NCBI GenBank assembly: GCA_026397725.1 | Contig: JAPLUI010000087.1 | Location: 1 to 47,985, forward strand | DNA: 47,985 bases | Direction of reading: 5' to 3' | Source of the DNA: Verrucomicrobiota bacterium | GTDB lineage: Bacteria; Verrucomicrobiota; Verrucomicrobiia; Verrucomicrobiales; Akkermansiaceae | Part shown: piece by piece, positions 9,600 to 17,739 of the stretch | Layout: the number at the start of each line of letters is the position of its first letter | How positions within the stretch are numbered: the first letter of the stretch is position 1 | Made by a program: the position numbers and the translations under genes | The notes under the pieces: model-generated | Databases searched by the model: none | Told to the model about the DNA's origin: nothing | The model's input: only the letters and a program-made list of their open reading frames with translations

Positions 9600-9943
9600 A
9601 ATCATCTTTCAGACCTGAAACGGCTGCCCTTCTCGCGCTCGGTGTGGGCGGCGACAAGGATTTGTTAGGAAGCTTCCTGCTGGCTGGCACGCGGCGCGGA
9701 GGTTTTTCTCCAAGCGCCTGCCGTGCTGGAAAGGACCAATTCGGCGGCGATGTTGAATTTTTCCGCCAGTTCCCGCTGCCATTGCTCGGCGAGGTGGGGC
9801 GGGCAGAGGACACAAAGCCGGGTGATCTCGCCGCGGTCGAGCATCTCGCGGGCGACCAGGCCCGCTTCCACCGTTTTGCCGATCCCAGGCAGCAAATGAG
9901 GCTGGGGCAGTGAATCGAAAACAGGGATTGCAACTGAAGACAT
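9600..9943 (-). pseudogene. drmD: DrmD-like helicase, N-terminal motor fragment, frameshifted
   Basis: The frame reads [20 protein letters not shown] then [20 protein letters not shown] and [20 protein letters not shown], the start of a SNF2 motor. The residues just before GIGKT are shortened: relatives have about four to five more (a LADxV-like segment). After LSSTAG the correct frame shifts: the continuing match (RRLEKNLRA) is in another frame. The rest of the motor is missing up to the C-terminal fragment at 7319-8961. The first residues fall in a 19-nt sequence repeated at 13508. Confidence 0.7.
9889..9907. repeat. 19-nt direct repeat, left copy
   Basis: GCAGCAAATGAGGCTGGGG occurs here, inside the helicase motor fragment, and again at 13508-13526. 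The 3.6 kb between them carries a toxin-antitoxin pair, a DUF5131 fragment and a type II R-M pair. Confidence 0.85.
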
Positions 9944-10040
9944 TGTGAATATGGAGAGTAGGCAGGCAGGAATATGAACAGCTTCTCAGAATTTTTCAAA
10001 TCGGGATTGACGTTCGGAGCGGAGACTTTATGCTGCGCGT

Positions 10041-10301
10041 ATGAAAACTCTTTCCGTAACCGAAGGCAGGCAGAATCTGGGAGCTTGGCTCAAGCGCGCG
10101 CTCCAGGGCGAGGACGTGGGTTTCCTGGTGGACGGTCGGGTGGTGGCATTGCGCCCGGTGGAAGTTCACTCCGATGATTACGTTCTGCAGGAATACGGGG
10201 TGAGCGAGAAGCAGGCGGAACGCGCTTACAAAGCGGTGAAAACCGCGGTGCGGCAGGCGCGCGCGGCAGGCCAGACGAAACCTTTCACCGGTAAGCTGTG
10301 A
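10041..10301 (+). CDS. Phd/YefM-like antitoxin
   Basis: An 86-residue protein opening MKTLSVTEGRQNLGAWLKRA, the beta-alpha start typical of Phd/YefM antitoxins that bind operator DNA, followed by a partly disordered tail for toxin binding. Its stop overlaps the GTG start of the next gene by 4 nt, a coupled antitoxin-toxin arrangement. It is one of the few plus-strand genes of the island and is read against its neighbours. Confidence 0.75.
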   Translation: MKTLSVTEGRQNLGAWLKRALQGEDVGFLVDGRVVALRPVEVHSDDYVLQEYGVSEKQAERAYKAVKTAVRQARAAGQTKPFTGKL

Positions 10302-10573
10302 ATATCGACCTCCACCCGCACCTGCGGAAACGGGTGGCGAAACTCAGTGCCGCTGACCGGGAGTTGATCGCGGCATGTTTGCTGGCACTGGGTGACGGAT
10401 TTGGCAATCCCCACCTGCATTCCGGCCTGGAAATCCGGCGCTTACGGAAAGATATGTTCGAATGCCGCGCCGGACTCCATTGGCGGGTCGTCTTCTTTGC
10501 CGAGAATGCCGTGCTCACGGCCTATGACGTGATGACCCGCGATGAAATCAAAGCATGGCTGCGCGGGTTCTAA
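10298..10573 (+). CDS. RelE/ParE-like toxin
   Basis: A 91-residue basic protein starting at GTG 10298 in overlap with the antitoxin stop. LHPHLRKRVAKLSAADRELI, then FECRAGLHWRVVFFAENAVL and a short C-terminal helix match the RelE/ParE toxin fold. It would be a ribosome-dependent mRNA nuclease (RelE type) or a gyrase poison (ParE type); the sequence alone does not decide. Length is normal, and no defect is seen. Confidence 0.7.
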   Translation: MNIDLHPHLRKRVAKLSAADRELIAACLLALGDGFGNPHLHSGLEIRRLRKDMFECRAGLHWRVVFFAENAVLTAYDVMTRDEIKAWLRGF

Positions 10574-10724
10574 GCATCCTTTGATGAGTCGCCGGGGTCT
10601 TCAAAATTGCCATCGAGCAGCGAGGGTTGATCCACAAGCAGAACGCCGCCCGCAACAACCGTCTCCGGGGTCCTTCAAAAATTAGAAATTAGTTTGATAG
10701 ATATCATGTCCAATAAGTGCTCAT

Positions 10725-10934
10725 TCACTGACGCACGGAAGCTTGGCTTTGGGTGGTGAATCCTGGCCGCCCGGCGTTTTTTGGATTTTGGAAAGGTGTC
10801 GTGATGGATTCCATCAAGTTCGCGGCCTGCGGCCCTTTTTTGCGGCCACCCCATTGTTTGAAGAAGAAGGCGACGTCATGCTTTTCGCATTGGTCGCGGA
10901 TCGACGTCACCCATTCCTGTTTCATCGGCCTTCA
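10725..10934 (-). pseudogene. DUF5131 (phage Gp37/Gp68-like) protein, C-terminal fragment
   Basis: [20 protein letters not shown] and [13 protein letters not shown] match the end of the DUF5131 family of radical-SAM-like phage and mobile-element proteins, usually some 250-300 residues. A stop codon lies immediately upstream of RPM in the same frame, so at least three quarters of the gene is missing. Another defence-island relic. The 150 nt between it and the RelE-like gene hold nothing I recognise. Confidence 0.7.
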
Positions 10935-11014
10935 GAAGACGAATCATTGCTTCCAAGTGGGGATGTGGTTTTTTGATACTCACCGAACGATCTGAATTGC
11001 GGCTGTGGCGTGTG

Positions 11015-12001
11015 TCAAGGCATCACATCAGGGTAAGGGCCGAGGAAGCGTTCGCCGTTGAAGTGGATCATGTGTTCGGGGTCGTTGGCGATCCAGACTT
11101 CGGATTCCCAGGCGATGTGGGAGATGAAGGATTGCATGGTGCGGCGGTTTTCGAAAGCGGTGACGAAGACCAGGCCTGCCTTGCAAACGGCGAACAATTC
11201 CTTGAGTTCCTTGCGGCGTTTCCCATCCACGGGTCCGGCGCTGGTGACGGCTTCGATGAGGATGAGCCAGTTCCTGGCCTTGTGGTGGACGATGACATCG
11301 GGGATCTTGGCGGCGGAATCCAAGGTGACTCCGAGGGCGGACAAGCCGGCGGTTTCCAAGTGGACTAACTTGTTTTCGGTGTCGCCGATATAAAGAACAA
11401 CGCCGCCGGGGGCGAAGATCGGGCAGAAGTGTTCGATGACGGCTTTGATGAGGGGATTCTGGCCACCGGGTGAGAGTGCGACTTGGGAGCCGTCGGGCAA
11501 GGTCACCGGCACACGGGCCGAGTCACGCTTGCGGGCGATCTCATGCTTGAGACTTTCGCGGCTGGATAGGTATTTTTTGAGGGCGGCTTTCCATTTGGTG
11601 GTTCCGACCATGCGGAGCAGTGCGAGCGCGGTGGGCTCGATCTGATAGACGGTCTTGCCGCTGTTGGTCGGGCGCTTGGGATCGTCCGGATTGCGGATCA
11701 GCAAGCCTTCCTCCACGAAGAATTTCACCGCGTCGTCGCGGATGGTTTCTCGGGTGTTCGGTGCGTAGCGGACGTCATAGGTGATGGCGATGAAATCAAT
11801 GATGGGCGTTATTCCGCGCAGAGGAGCTTGCGCGTCCGCCCATGAAACGTCGGGCTGAAGATCGAGCAGGGCGAGCAGAGAGTAGGCAGCGATTTCGTTG
11901 CGCTGTTTCGGACCAAACTCCAATGCGGTGAGAGCTGCGATGGTTTCCGCGAGCCGTCGTTTCCTGACGGCTGTTTTTCGGTTAGGCTTGGCGGCTGGCA
12001 T
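11015..12001 (-). CDS. BsuBI/PstI-family type II restriction endonuclease
   Basis: About 328 residues from the ATG at 12001. I prefer this start to the longer open frame beginning at 12055 because it overlaps the methylase stop by 20 nt, a normal coupling. The C-terminal half has the family's landmarks: GGVVLYIGDTENK, then KIPDVIVHHKARNWLILIEA and VTSAGPVDGKRRKEL, the acidic/Lys arrangement of the nuclease centre. The N-terminal half (TLEF-like GPKQRNEIAAYSLLALLDL) is the helical region also seen in BsuBI and PstI. Characterised members cut CTGCAG. The gene appears whole, so with the methylase upstream this is a complete, probably active R-M pair. Confidence 0.85.
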   Translation of the reverse strand: MPAAKPNRKTAVRKRRLAETIAALTALEFGPKQRNEIAAYSLLALLDLQPDVSWADAQAPLRGITPIIDFIAITYDVRYAPNTRETIRDDAVKFFVEEGLLIRNPDDPKRPTNSGKTVYQIEPTALALLRMVGTTKWKAALKKYLSSRESLKHEIARKRDSARVPVTLPDGSQVALSPGGQNPLIKAVIEHFCPIFAPGGVVLYIGDTENKLVHLETAGLSALGVTLDSAAKIPDVIVHHKARNWLILIEAVTSAGPVDGKRRKELKELFAVCKAGLVFVTAFENRRTMQSFISHIAWESEVWIANDPEHMIHFNGERFLGPYPDVMP

Positions 12002-13472
12002 GAAGGTGTTTGGTGACGAGGAGGTCGATCTGTTCTTGGTGGAGGTCGAGGACATTGATTTCGCGGCCCATGGCTTGGAGGGTTATGCGATCCGGGTAGG
12101 CCAAGGTCCGGAGATCGGTGGCGTTCACCTGGGTGTGGCCGCTGAAGCGCCGGAAATACTGGTCAACCATGGTGGAATTCAAGAAAGCATAAAGTCCGAT
12201 CGCCAGACTGCGGTCCAAGCCATGTCCGGCCATGTGGAAGTAATTCAGATGATTTTCAAAACCGACCCACTTTGTTATGACTTGATCGGGATCGAACAGG
12301 CAGGCGACGAGGCGGCGTTTCTCTTCCTTGGACGTGAAGCGTTTGGTGAGGAGATAGACTCCGGATGGCACGAGCCACGGACGGGTTTCATGAGTGTCAA
12401 GGATGGCGTTGGGTTTGCGGGCATCCGGCTTGGGCCAGTGAATGGTGCCGCCATTGAAATGACATGGATAGAGCAAGGGCACGGTTCCTGGTTCCGCGTC
12501 CTTGCGCAGCGCATCTTTAAGCCGGAAATCCACCACGCGGCCGGTCGAAACAGTGACGCCTAACGAGTCGAGGTTGGAACTGAGACCGTCCATGGCTTCC
12601 TTTGCTGCGGCATGGCTTGCCGCTGAGGGGATGTGGATGAATTTTGCGGCATCGTGCGGGTGGACGATTTCCGAGAAAGGAAAAACGGTTTCGGTGATGA
12701 CATCGCGATGTTCGCCGCTGCTGCTAGAGATGATGATTTCGTCCGGTTGGACTCTCCCTTTCACTGCGTGGAAGATGATATTTTCCTGCAACACGCTGTC
12801 TTTGCGGAAGGCGGCCTTGCGGGATTCGAAAACGTGGAGTCGGCGCAGTTCCAGATGCTTCAGGAAGTCTTCACGGAACGGGCGGAAGTAGGGGCCATTG
12901 CAAAAGCTCCGGGGCGTGATGCCGACAAGTTGCCCGCCGGGAACCAGCAGGCGCTGAATGAGCGCGATGAAGCCGGTGTAAAGGTTGCTGGTTTCCATCC
13001 CGACGGAACGCAGGGCGTGCCTCTCGGCTGAGTCGGTGCTGATTTTCCGATAGGGTGGATTCGCGATGGCGGCATCGAACCCGGGCGGCGGCGCACCGAA
13101 TAAATCACCCGCGAGTCTGGCCGACATTTCTTCGATGAAATCGGCGGAGTGAATAGTGAACGTGAAGTGGATGCCTGCGGATTTGGCAAGACGCTGGCAC
13201 TTGCGCATGTTCGCGGAAAGGGTGTCAAGAATTTGGGGATCAATCTCGTAGAGGGTGGCGTCAATGGCGCAAACACCTTCATTTTCCCCACACAAGCGAG
13301 CGACGAAGGCGGAGGTAAGCGCACCCGCCCCAGCGCCGGCATCGAGCAAACGGACTACACGGGGAAGCGGCCCGAACATCGAGGCCATGAACCCGGCCAC
13401 AGGCGCGGCGGTGAGGAACTGTCCAAGCTCCTCCTGCCGGGTTCCGGGGCGTGATGGGCTTGCCGCTTTCAT
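11982..13472 (-). CDS. N6-adenine DNA methyltransferase (BsuBI/PstI-type partner)
   Basis: A 496-residue enzyme with the SAM-binding motif I LLDAGAGAGALT (about residues 42-53), the acidic loop YEIDPQ (about 75-80) and the adenine-methylase motif NPPY (residues 138-141, in FDAAIANPPYRK), in the gamma-like order of M.BsuBI/M.PstI. Length matches the roughly 500 residues of that family. The C-terminal target-recognition region is present (KWVGFENHLNYFHMAGHG). It protects the host sequence, likely CTGCAG, from the endonuclease encoded downstream. No controller (C) protein gene is seen; because the methylase is first, ordered translation may protect the host on entry. It reads as intact. Confidence 0.85.
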   Translation of the reverse strand: MKAASPSRPGTRQEELGQFLTAAPVAGFMASMFGPLPRVVRLLDAGAGAGALTSAFVARLCGENEGVCAIDATLYEIDPQILDTLSANMRKCQRLAKSAGIHFTFTIHSADFIEEMSARLAGDLFGAPPPGFDAAIANPPYRKISTDSAERHALRSVGMETSNLYTGFIALIQRLLVPGGQLVGITPRSFCNGPYFRPFREDFLKHLELRRLHVFESRKAAFRKDSVLQENIIFHAVKGRVQPDEIIISSSSGEHRDVITETVFPFSEIVHPHDAAKFIHIPSAASHAAAKEAMDGLSSNLDSLGVTVSTGRVVDFRLKDALRKDAEPGTVPLLYPCHFNGGTIHWPKPDARKPNAILDTHETRPWLVPSGVYLLTKRFTSKEEKRRLVACLFDPDQVITKWVGFENHLNYFHMAGHGLDRSLAIGLYAFLNSTMVDQYFRRFSGHTQVNATDLRTLAYPDRITLQAMGREINVLDLHQEQIDLLVTKHLHASRQA

Positions 13473-13507
13473 GCCTTCAGCCTACAACCGGATGCGCGTT
13501 GTGCCAA

Positions 13508-13526
13508 GCAGCAAATGAGGCTGGGG
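13508..13526. repeat. 19-nt direct repeat, right copy
   Basis: Same GCAGCAAATGAGGCTGGGG as at 9889-9907. On the minus strand the frame reads PQPHLLLG, resembling the start of the helicase motor, so this may be a second broken end of the drmD-like gene. The 213 nt from here to the SEC-C gene hold no other feature. Confidence 0.8.
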
Positions 13527-13739
13527 ACATGGATAATCGGGGGTTTACACGTCTGGCGGGGGAAGGGAAGCTGGATTGCGGACGTTGGATAGGTTTCCGG
13601 CTCCAATCCGTGGGTGCGGCAGTTGGCCAGCAGGGTGTATAACAGAGCTTGCAAATATCCGCCGTGCCAGCCCTGATGAAACAGTCAAATTGCGATTGCT
13701 GGAAACGATGAAGCAAACCATCATCGCGGCGCACCCCTT

Positions 13740-14714
13740 ATGGAATTCGATCAATCCCTGCTCTATACCAGCCCGGACAGCACCCACTGCGGTGCGGTGC
13801 TGCGGTTCACGCTCGAAACCGGCCGCTATGCCGCGCAAACGTTTTTCGCCAAGCTGTTCACCTGCCCTAGCCCGACGTGCGACTGCGCCACGATCGGCTT
13901 GGCGTGCCGCCCCCTGGCTGCCACCTCGCCGGACCCCGGCGAGGTGTCGGCGGATGCCGGGGTGCTGTGGCTTGATGCCGACCTAGTGACCCGCAAGATC
14001 AGTGTGCGACATGACGCCCCGCCAGATTCCGAAGGTTTTGTGCAAGCTGTCGAAGCCGAAATCAAGGATTCGGATTGGAAGATGCTAACGGACTACTTTC
14101 GGAACGTGAAGCTCGTGCAACTGGAGAAGGTGGACATCGCCAAGATCGACGCCTATTTCCCGCCGGAAGTCACCGAGGAAGGTCTCATGTGCGGCTACCA
14201 GGACGTGTTTCCGTGGAGCTGTCAATGGACATTTCCGCTCGGTAAGGACATGTGGCTGATGATGGATGCGTATTGCGTGCAACCGGGTTGTGACTGCACG
14301 GAAGCGGCCCTGTCATTTTTCAATCTGAGCGCGGAACAGTCCACGAATCAGACCCACTCCAAGCCAACGGTCTTCTTGTATTTCGACCACGTGACCGGCA
14401 AGACCCGCATGGATGAGTCGCTGCCCGGCAGTCCCCCGGTGGCTCGCTTGATGTCAGCCCTGACTGAGACCTATCCCACCATCCGACAGACGCTCCAGCA
14501 ACATCATCACCAGTTGCAGCAGCTTGGCCGTCGGCTGATCGGCAAACGACGCCGTTCAAGACGACGGTTTCCCTTCCTTGGGGGCAACAGCGCAGGCAAA
14601 GCCACCCCGCCACAGCCAGCTCCCGCAGTCCGCCTACCACCTCCAGCCAACCGCAACGACGCGTGCCCCTGCGGCAGCGGCAGAAAATTCAAGAAATGTT
14701 GTGGCGCGGTTTGA
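13740..14714 (+). CDS. SEC-C motif protein of unknown function
   Basis: A 324-residue protein ending in a clear SEC-C zinc-binding motif, NDACPCGSGRKFKKCCG. The N-terminal two thirds contains CPSPTCDCATIGL and VQPGCDCTEAA, extra Cys pairs that may bind metal. A Gln/His-rich and then basic Pro-rich linker joins the parts. The SEC-C domain binds zinc and is found at the end of SecA and on many proteins of unknown role. It is convergent with the beta-helix gene (stops 39 nt apart) and borders the defence island. I do not recognise the N-terminal domain. Confidence 0.75.
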   Translation: MEFDQSLLYTSPDSTHCGAVLRFTLETGRYAAQTFFAKLFTCPSPTCDCATIGLACRPLAATSPDPGEVSADAGVLWLDADLVTRKISVRHDAPPDSEGFVQAVEAEIKDSDWKMLTDYFRNVKLVQLEKVDIAKIDAYFPPEVTEEGLMCGYQDVFPWSCQWTFPLGKDMWLMMDAYCVQPGCDCTEAALSFFNLSAEQSTNQTHSKPTVFLYFDHVTGKTRMDESLPGSPPVARLMSALTETYPTIRQTLQQHHHQLQQLGRRLIGKRRRSRRRFPFLGGNSAGKATPPQPAPAVRLPPPANRNDACPCGSGRKFKKCCGAV

Positions 14715-14753
14715 TCGTCCGGTTGTGATCGAGCAGGTTGTTCCGGTTGCCGA

Positions 14754-17720
14754 TCACCCGCCGTTCGCCGGGATGACCTGCAATTCCTGATAGACGGTGT
14801 TTTCCGAGTCATTGATGGGGAAGACGGCCCAGACCAACCAGCGATACGAGCCGAGCGGTTTGCCGTCGCTGGCGCGGATGCTGGTGGCCTTGCACTCGGC
14901 ATCCTGGCGGGCATCCACGGTGCCCACCGGCGTGAAGAGTTTGGCATCGGCGACGTTCCATCCGGGATCGGTGGCAGCAGCGCTGCCGTAGAGCACGAAG
15001 TTCTGGCGGCCGCGCTCCCCGCCACGCGAATACGTGTTGACCTGGGCAATGGGGATGACTTTCGCCAGATCAAGTTTGTACATGCCGGTGACCACCCCGT
15101 TGGCAAACAACGGACCCATGCCATCGCCGATCTTGCCATCGACCAGGGATTCGACCGGGTCGTTGTTAGGCTTGGCGCCGCCGACGCTCACCTTGGCAGG
15201 CACCACGCCCGACGCCGGCCTCAGCGGAACTGATTTGAACTCGGTGTTGCCCGAACTCTCGGTGACCACATACGTGTAATCCTTGATCTCGAGGGTCGCC
15301 TTCTTTTGCTGGCGTGAAACGAGCAGCGCGAGCTGCTTGCCGGCGGCCTTGTCCTGCAATTTCCGCAGGTCATACATGGATCTAACAGGCTGGTCGTTGC
15401 AGGCGACAATCACGTCGTCCTTCAGCAGGCCGGCCTTGGCTGCAGGGCTGGCGGTCGGAACATCCAACAGCAGGACGCCGGATTCATCGGCCAGGCCGTA
15501 GGCCGAGCGGTCGCCCAGGCCCTCGATGTCACGGATCGCGGCCTGCCAGGCGAAATTGGGACGTTTGACGACCTTTTTCTCTCTAACCTGATTTTCGAGT
15601 TTGGGGATTTCCGGGGTGCGGGCGATGGCCTTGAGTGCGGGCTTTTGCACGCCGAACTGGTCCATGGGGAAATTGACGAAGCCGAGTTTGAGGGCCGGCG
15701 AGCCGTCCTTGACGCGAAAGTCGCCCTTGGCCGGGTCGATGAACATCGCGTCACCGATCATGGAATGCTCGTCACGGTTGGACTGGTCGGCGAGGGCGTC
15801 GGCGTGCTGGAGATTGGCCCATCCCGCGCCATGCACGAGGTTGAAATCGATTTCCTTGCCCCAGGGTGTTGGTGGCATGCCGCCGGCCGGGTGATAGCGC
15901 TCGCTGCCCATGATATTGCGGCGCACGATGTCCTCGCTGTGTTTGTACCAAACATGCGGGTGGAAGCCGTTGTTGACCATGATGTTGTTTTCAACCACGC
16001 GGAAGAACCCTTCGCGGTTCTTGAGGCCGCCGCGCAAAAACAGATTGTTATAGATATGGTAATTGCTGGAGCCGTCGTCGAGGTCGACGTCCCAGCCGTG
16101 GTCGCAGCGCCAGCGGTTGTTACGGAGGGTGGTGGTCTTGAGCGCGTCGAGGGTTACGATGCTCTTGTTAGCCTCCCATCCCGCGTCGTCGTTGAGATTC
16201 AGGCCGCCCAGCCCCCAATAGCGGTCGCGGCCCCACGAGTTGAACGAGCCGTGGTCGCCGGTTTCCTTGACGGTGTCAAACACATCGCAGAACTCGATGA
16301 GGTGCCCGCCCCAGCAACCGTCGCCGATGTTGATGCCTGAGCGCGGCATGTCATAGATCGAGCAATGGCGGATGGTGATGCCCTGCGAGATGTCCACCGA
16401 GACCCCCGCCGTCTGTTTCTCGATCTGGCCGATGTCATGGATCAGGCAGTCCTCGATCAGGCAGTCGGCCGGATAGTTGCTAGTCCGTGGTCCGGGGGTC
16501 TGGTCGATGTTGGCGAGTTCGTTGCCCTTGTCCCAGTTGACCGGGTTATAGCAGGCGGCGGGGTCGCCGATGACCAGCACGCCGCTGCCGCCCGCGCGGG
16601 CGATCAGACAACCGCGGAGGGTGACGCGCCGGTTGTAGTTGTTGATGAATACGGCATTGCCGCCGACCTGGTCGATCTGGCAGTCCGCGATGGTGCAGTC
16701 CTCCGTGCCGTTGATGAACAACGCGCCGCCGCGATAAATCGCCCAGTCCGTGCGCAACAGCGGCTCCTTGGTCTCCATGAAAGTGCGTGCGGCATGGCGG
16801 AAGGCCAGGCCTTTGAAACTCACAAAGCGCACCGGTGCCTGTTGCGTGCCGCGGAATTCTATCAGATGTTTCAGGCGCACCCCTTCGATGGTGGCCTTGG
16901 CGGGATCGAGGCCCGCCGGCGGATAGAAATAGAGCGTGCTGTCTCTTGCATCCAGGAACCACTCGCCGGGAGCGTCGAGTTCCTCGAAGATGTTTTCCAC
17001 GAACCGGTGTTCCTTGTGCATGCCCATCGGCCGGTTGTTCTGCCAACCGCCTTCATAGGTGACCTTGTGGTCCGCGTCCATGCCGGTGATGAGATAATGC
17101 ATGCCGCCCCACTCCGCCACATGCAGGGCATGGATGAACCCGCCGGCGGGGTTCTTCCAGCGTGCGGCGTGCTCCGGGCTGAAGGCATCCGCGGCGGTGC
17201 CGTGGAAGAAGCGTGCCTTGGGATCGATGTTCGGGTAGCGTGCCAGCGGTTGGCTTTCACCATTCACAAACAACTGGTCGGTGGTGAAGCCCGCCGGCAG
17301 TTTGGCCCGCATGATGCCGCCCGCCTGCCCTCCCGAATGGTCGGGAGCGGGCAGGTCCTTGAAGGGTGCCCACTTGAGATTGCGCATTTGGATACCGCCG
17401 CTGATGACCGGCTGCTCTTTCTGATAGGCCTGATAGACCACCGGCGCGGTCTTGGTGCCGGAATCCGCCGCGCTGAGCACCAGGGTTTCGGGCAGATAGT
17501 AGGTGCCAGCCCGCACCATGACGGCCACGGCCTCGCGGCCCGCCACCTTGCGTGCGGCCTGTTGGGCGCGCTGCAAGGTGCCAAAGGGTCTCTCCAGCGT
17601 GCCCGGATTCGCGTCATTTCCGTTAGGAGCCACATACAGTTGCGTGCCCTGCCCTCCAGCCGGAGCTGACGCGCCCAGGGCCATGGTCATGGCCACTATG
17701 AATATATTGATGTTTTTCAT
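14754..17720 (-). CDS. Secreted right-handed parallel beta-helix protein with PDZ domain
   Basis: About 988 residues from the ATG at 17720, chosen because it opens a signal peptide (MKNINIFIVAMTMALGASA); the longer open frame to 17813 has no such start and overlaps the upstream gene. Next comes QLYVAPNGNDANPGTLERPF, the usual opening of parallel beta-helix polysaccharide-active proteins. Repeating beta-helix sequence runs to about residue 640 (NNYNRRVTLRGCLIARAGG, RHCSIYDMPRSGINIGDG). A PDZ-like domain follows at about 730-810 (SPAAKAGLLKDDVIVACND). The C-terminal 150 residues resemble a discoidin/F5-8 type carbohydrate-binding module. A role in polysaccharide binding or lysis on the cell surface is likely; catalytic residues are not identified. 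It starts 20 nt after the hydrolase stop and is probably in operon with it. Confidence 0.8.
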   Translation of the reverse strand: MKNINIFIVAMTMALGASAPAGGQGTQLYVAPNGNDANPGTLERPFGTLQRAQQAARKVAGREAVAVMVRAGTYYLPETLVLSAADSGTKTAPVVYQAYQKEQPVISGGIQMRNLKWAPFKDLPAPDHSGGQAGGIMRAKLPAGFTTDQLFVNGESQPLARYPNIDPKARFFHGTAADAFSPEHAARWKNPAGGFIHALHVAEWGGMHYLITGMDADHKVTYEGGWQNNRPMGMHKEHRFVENIFEELDAPGEWFLDARDSTLYFYPPAGLDPAKATIEGVRLKHLIEFRGTQQAPVRFVSFKGLAFRHAARTFMETKEPLLRTDWAIYRGGALFINGTEDCTIADCQIDQVGGNAVFINNYNRRVTLRGCLIARAGGSGVLVIGDPAACYNPVNWDKGNELANIDQTPGPRTSNYPADCLIEDCLIHDIGQIEKQTAGVSVDISQGITIRHCSIYDMPRSGINIGDGCWGGHLIEFCDVFDTVKETGDHGSFNSWGRDRYWGLGGLNLNDDAGWEANKSIVTLDALKTTTLRNNRWRCDHGWDVDLDDGSSNYHIYNNLFLRGGLKNREGFFRVVENNIMVNNGFHPHVWYKHSEDIVRRNIMGSERYHPAGGMPPTPWGKEIDFNLVHGAGWANLQHADALADQSNRDEHSMIGDAMFIDPAKGDFRVKDGSPALKLGFVNFPMDQFGVQKPALKAIARTPEIPKLENQVREKKVVKRPNFAWQAAIRDIEGLGDRSAYGLADESGVLLLDVPTASPAAKAGLLKDDVIVACNDQPVRSMYDLRKLQDKAAGKQLALLVSRQQKKATLEIKDYTYVVTESSGNTEFKSVPLRPASGVVPAKVSVGGAKPNNDPVESLVDGKIGDGMGPLFANGVVTGMYKLDLAKVIPIAQVNTYSRGGERGRQNFVLYGSAAATDPGWNVADAKLFTPVGTVDARQDAECKATSIRASDGKPLGSYRWLVWAVFPINDSENTVYQELQVIPANGG

Positions 17721-17739
17721 GATTTTTCTTTGGTTAGCG

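Noticed and set aside
11015..13472. Depletion of CTGCAG as a sign of active R-M
   Set aside because: About eight CTGCAG sites are visible in the window, too few to judge and not clearly below expectation.
16365..17669. 434-codon plus-strand frame within the beta-helix gene
   Set aside because: High-GC antisense shadow; the minus strand carries clear beta-helix and signal-peptide sequence.
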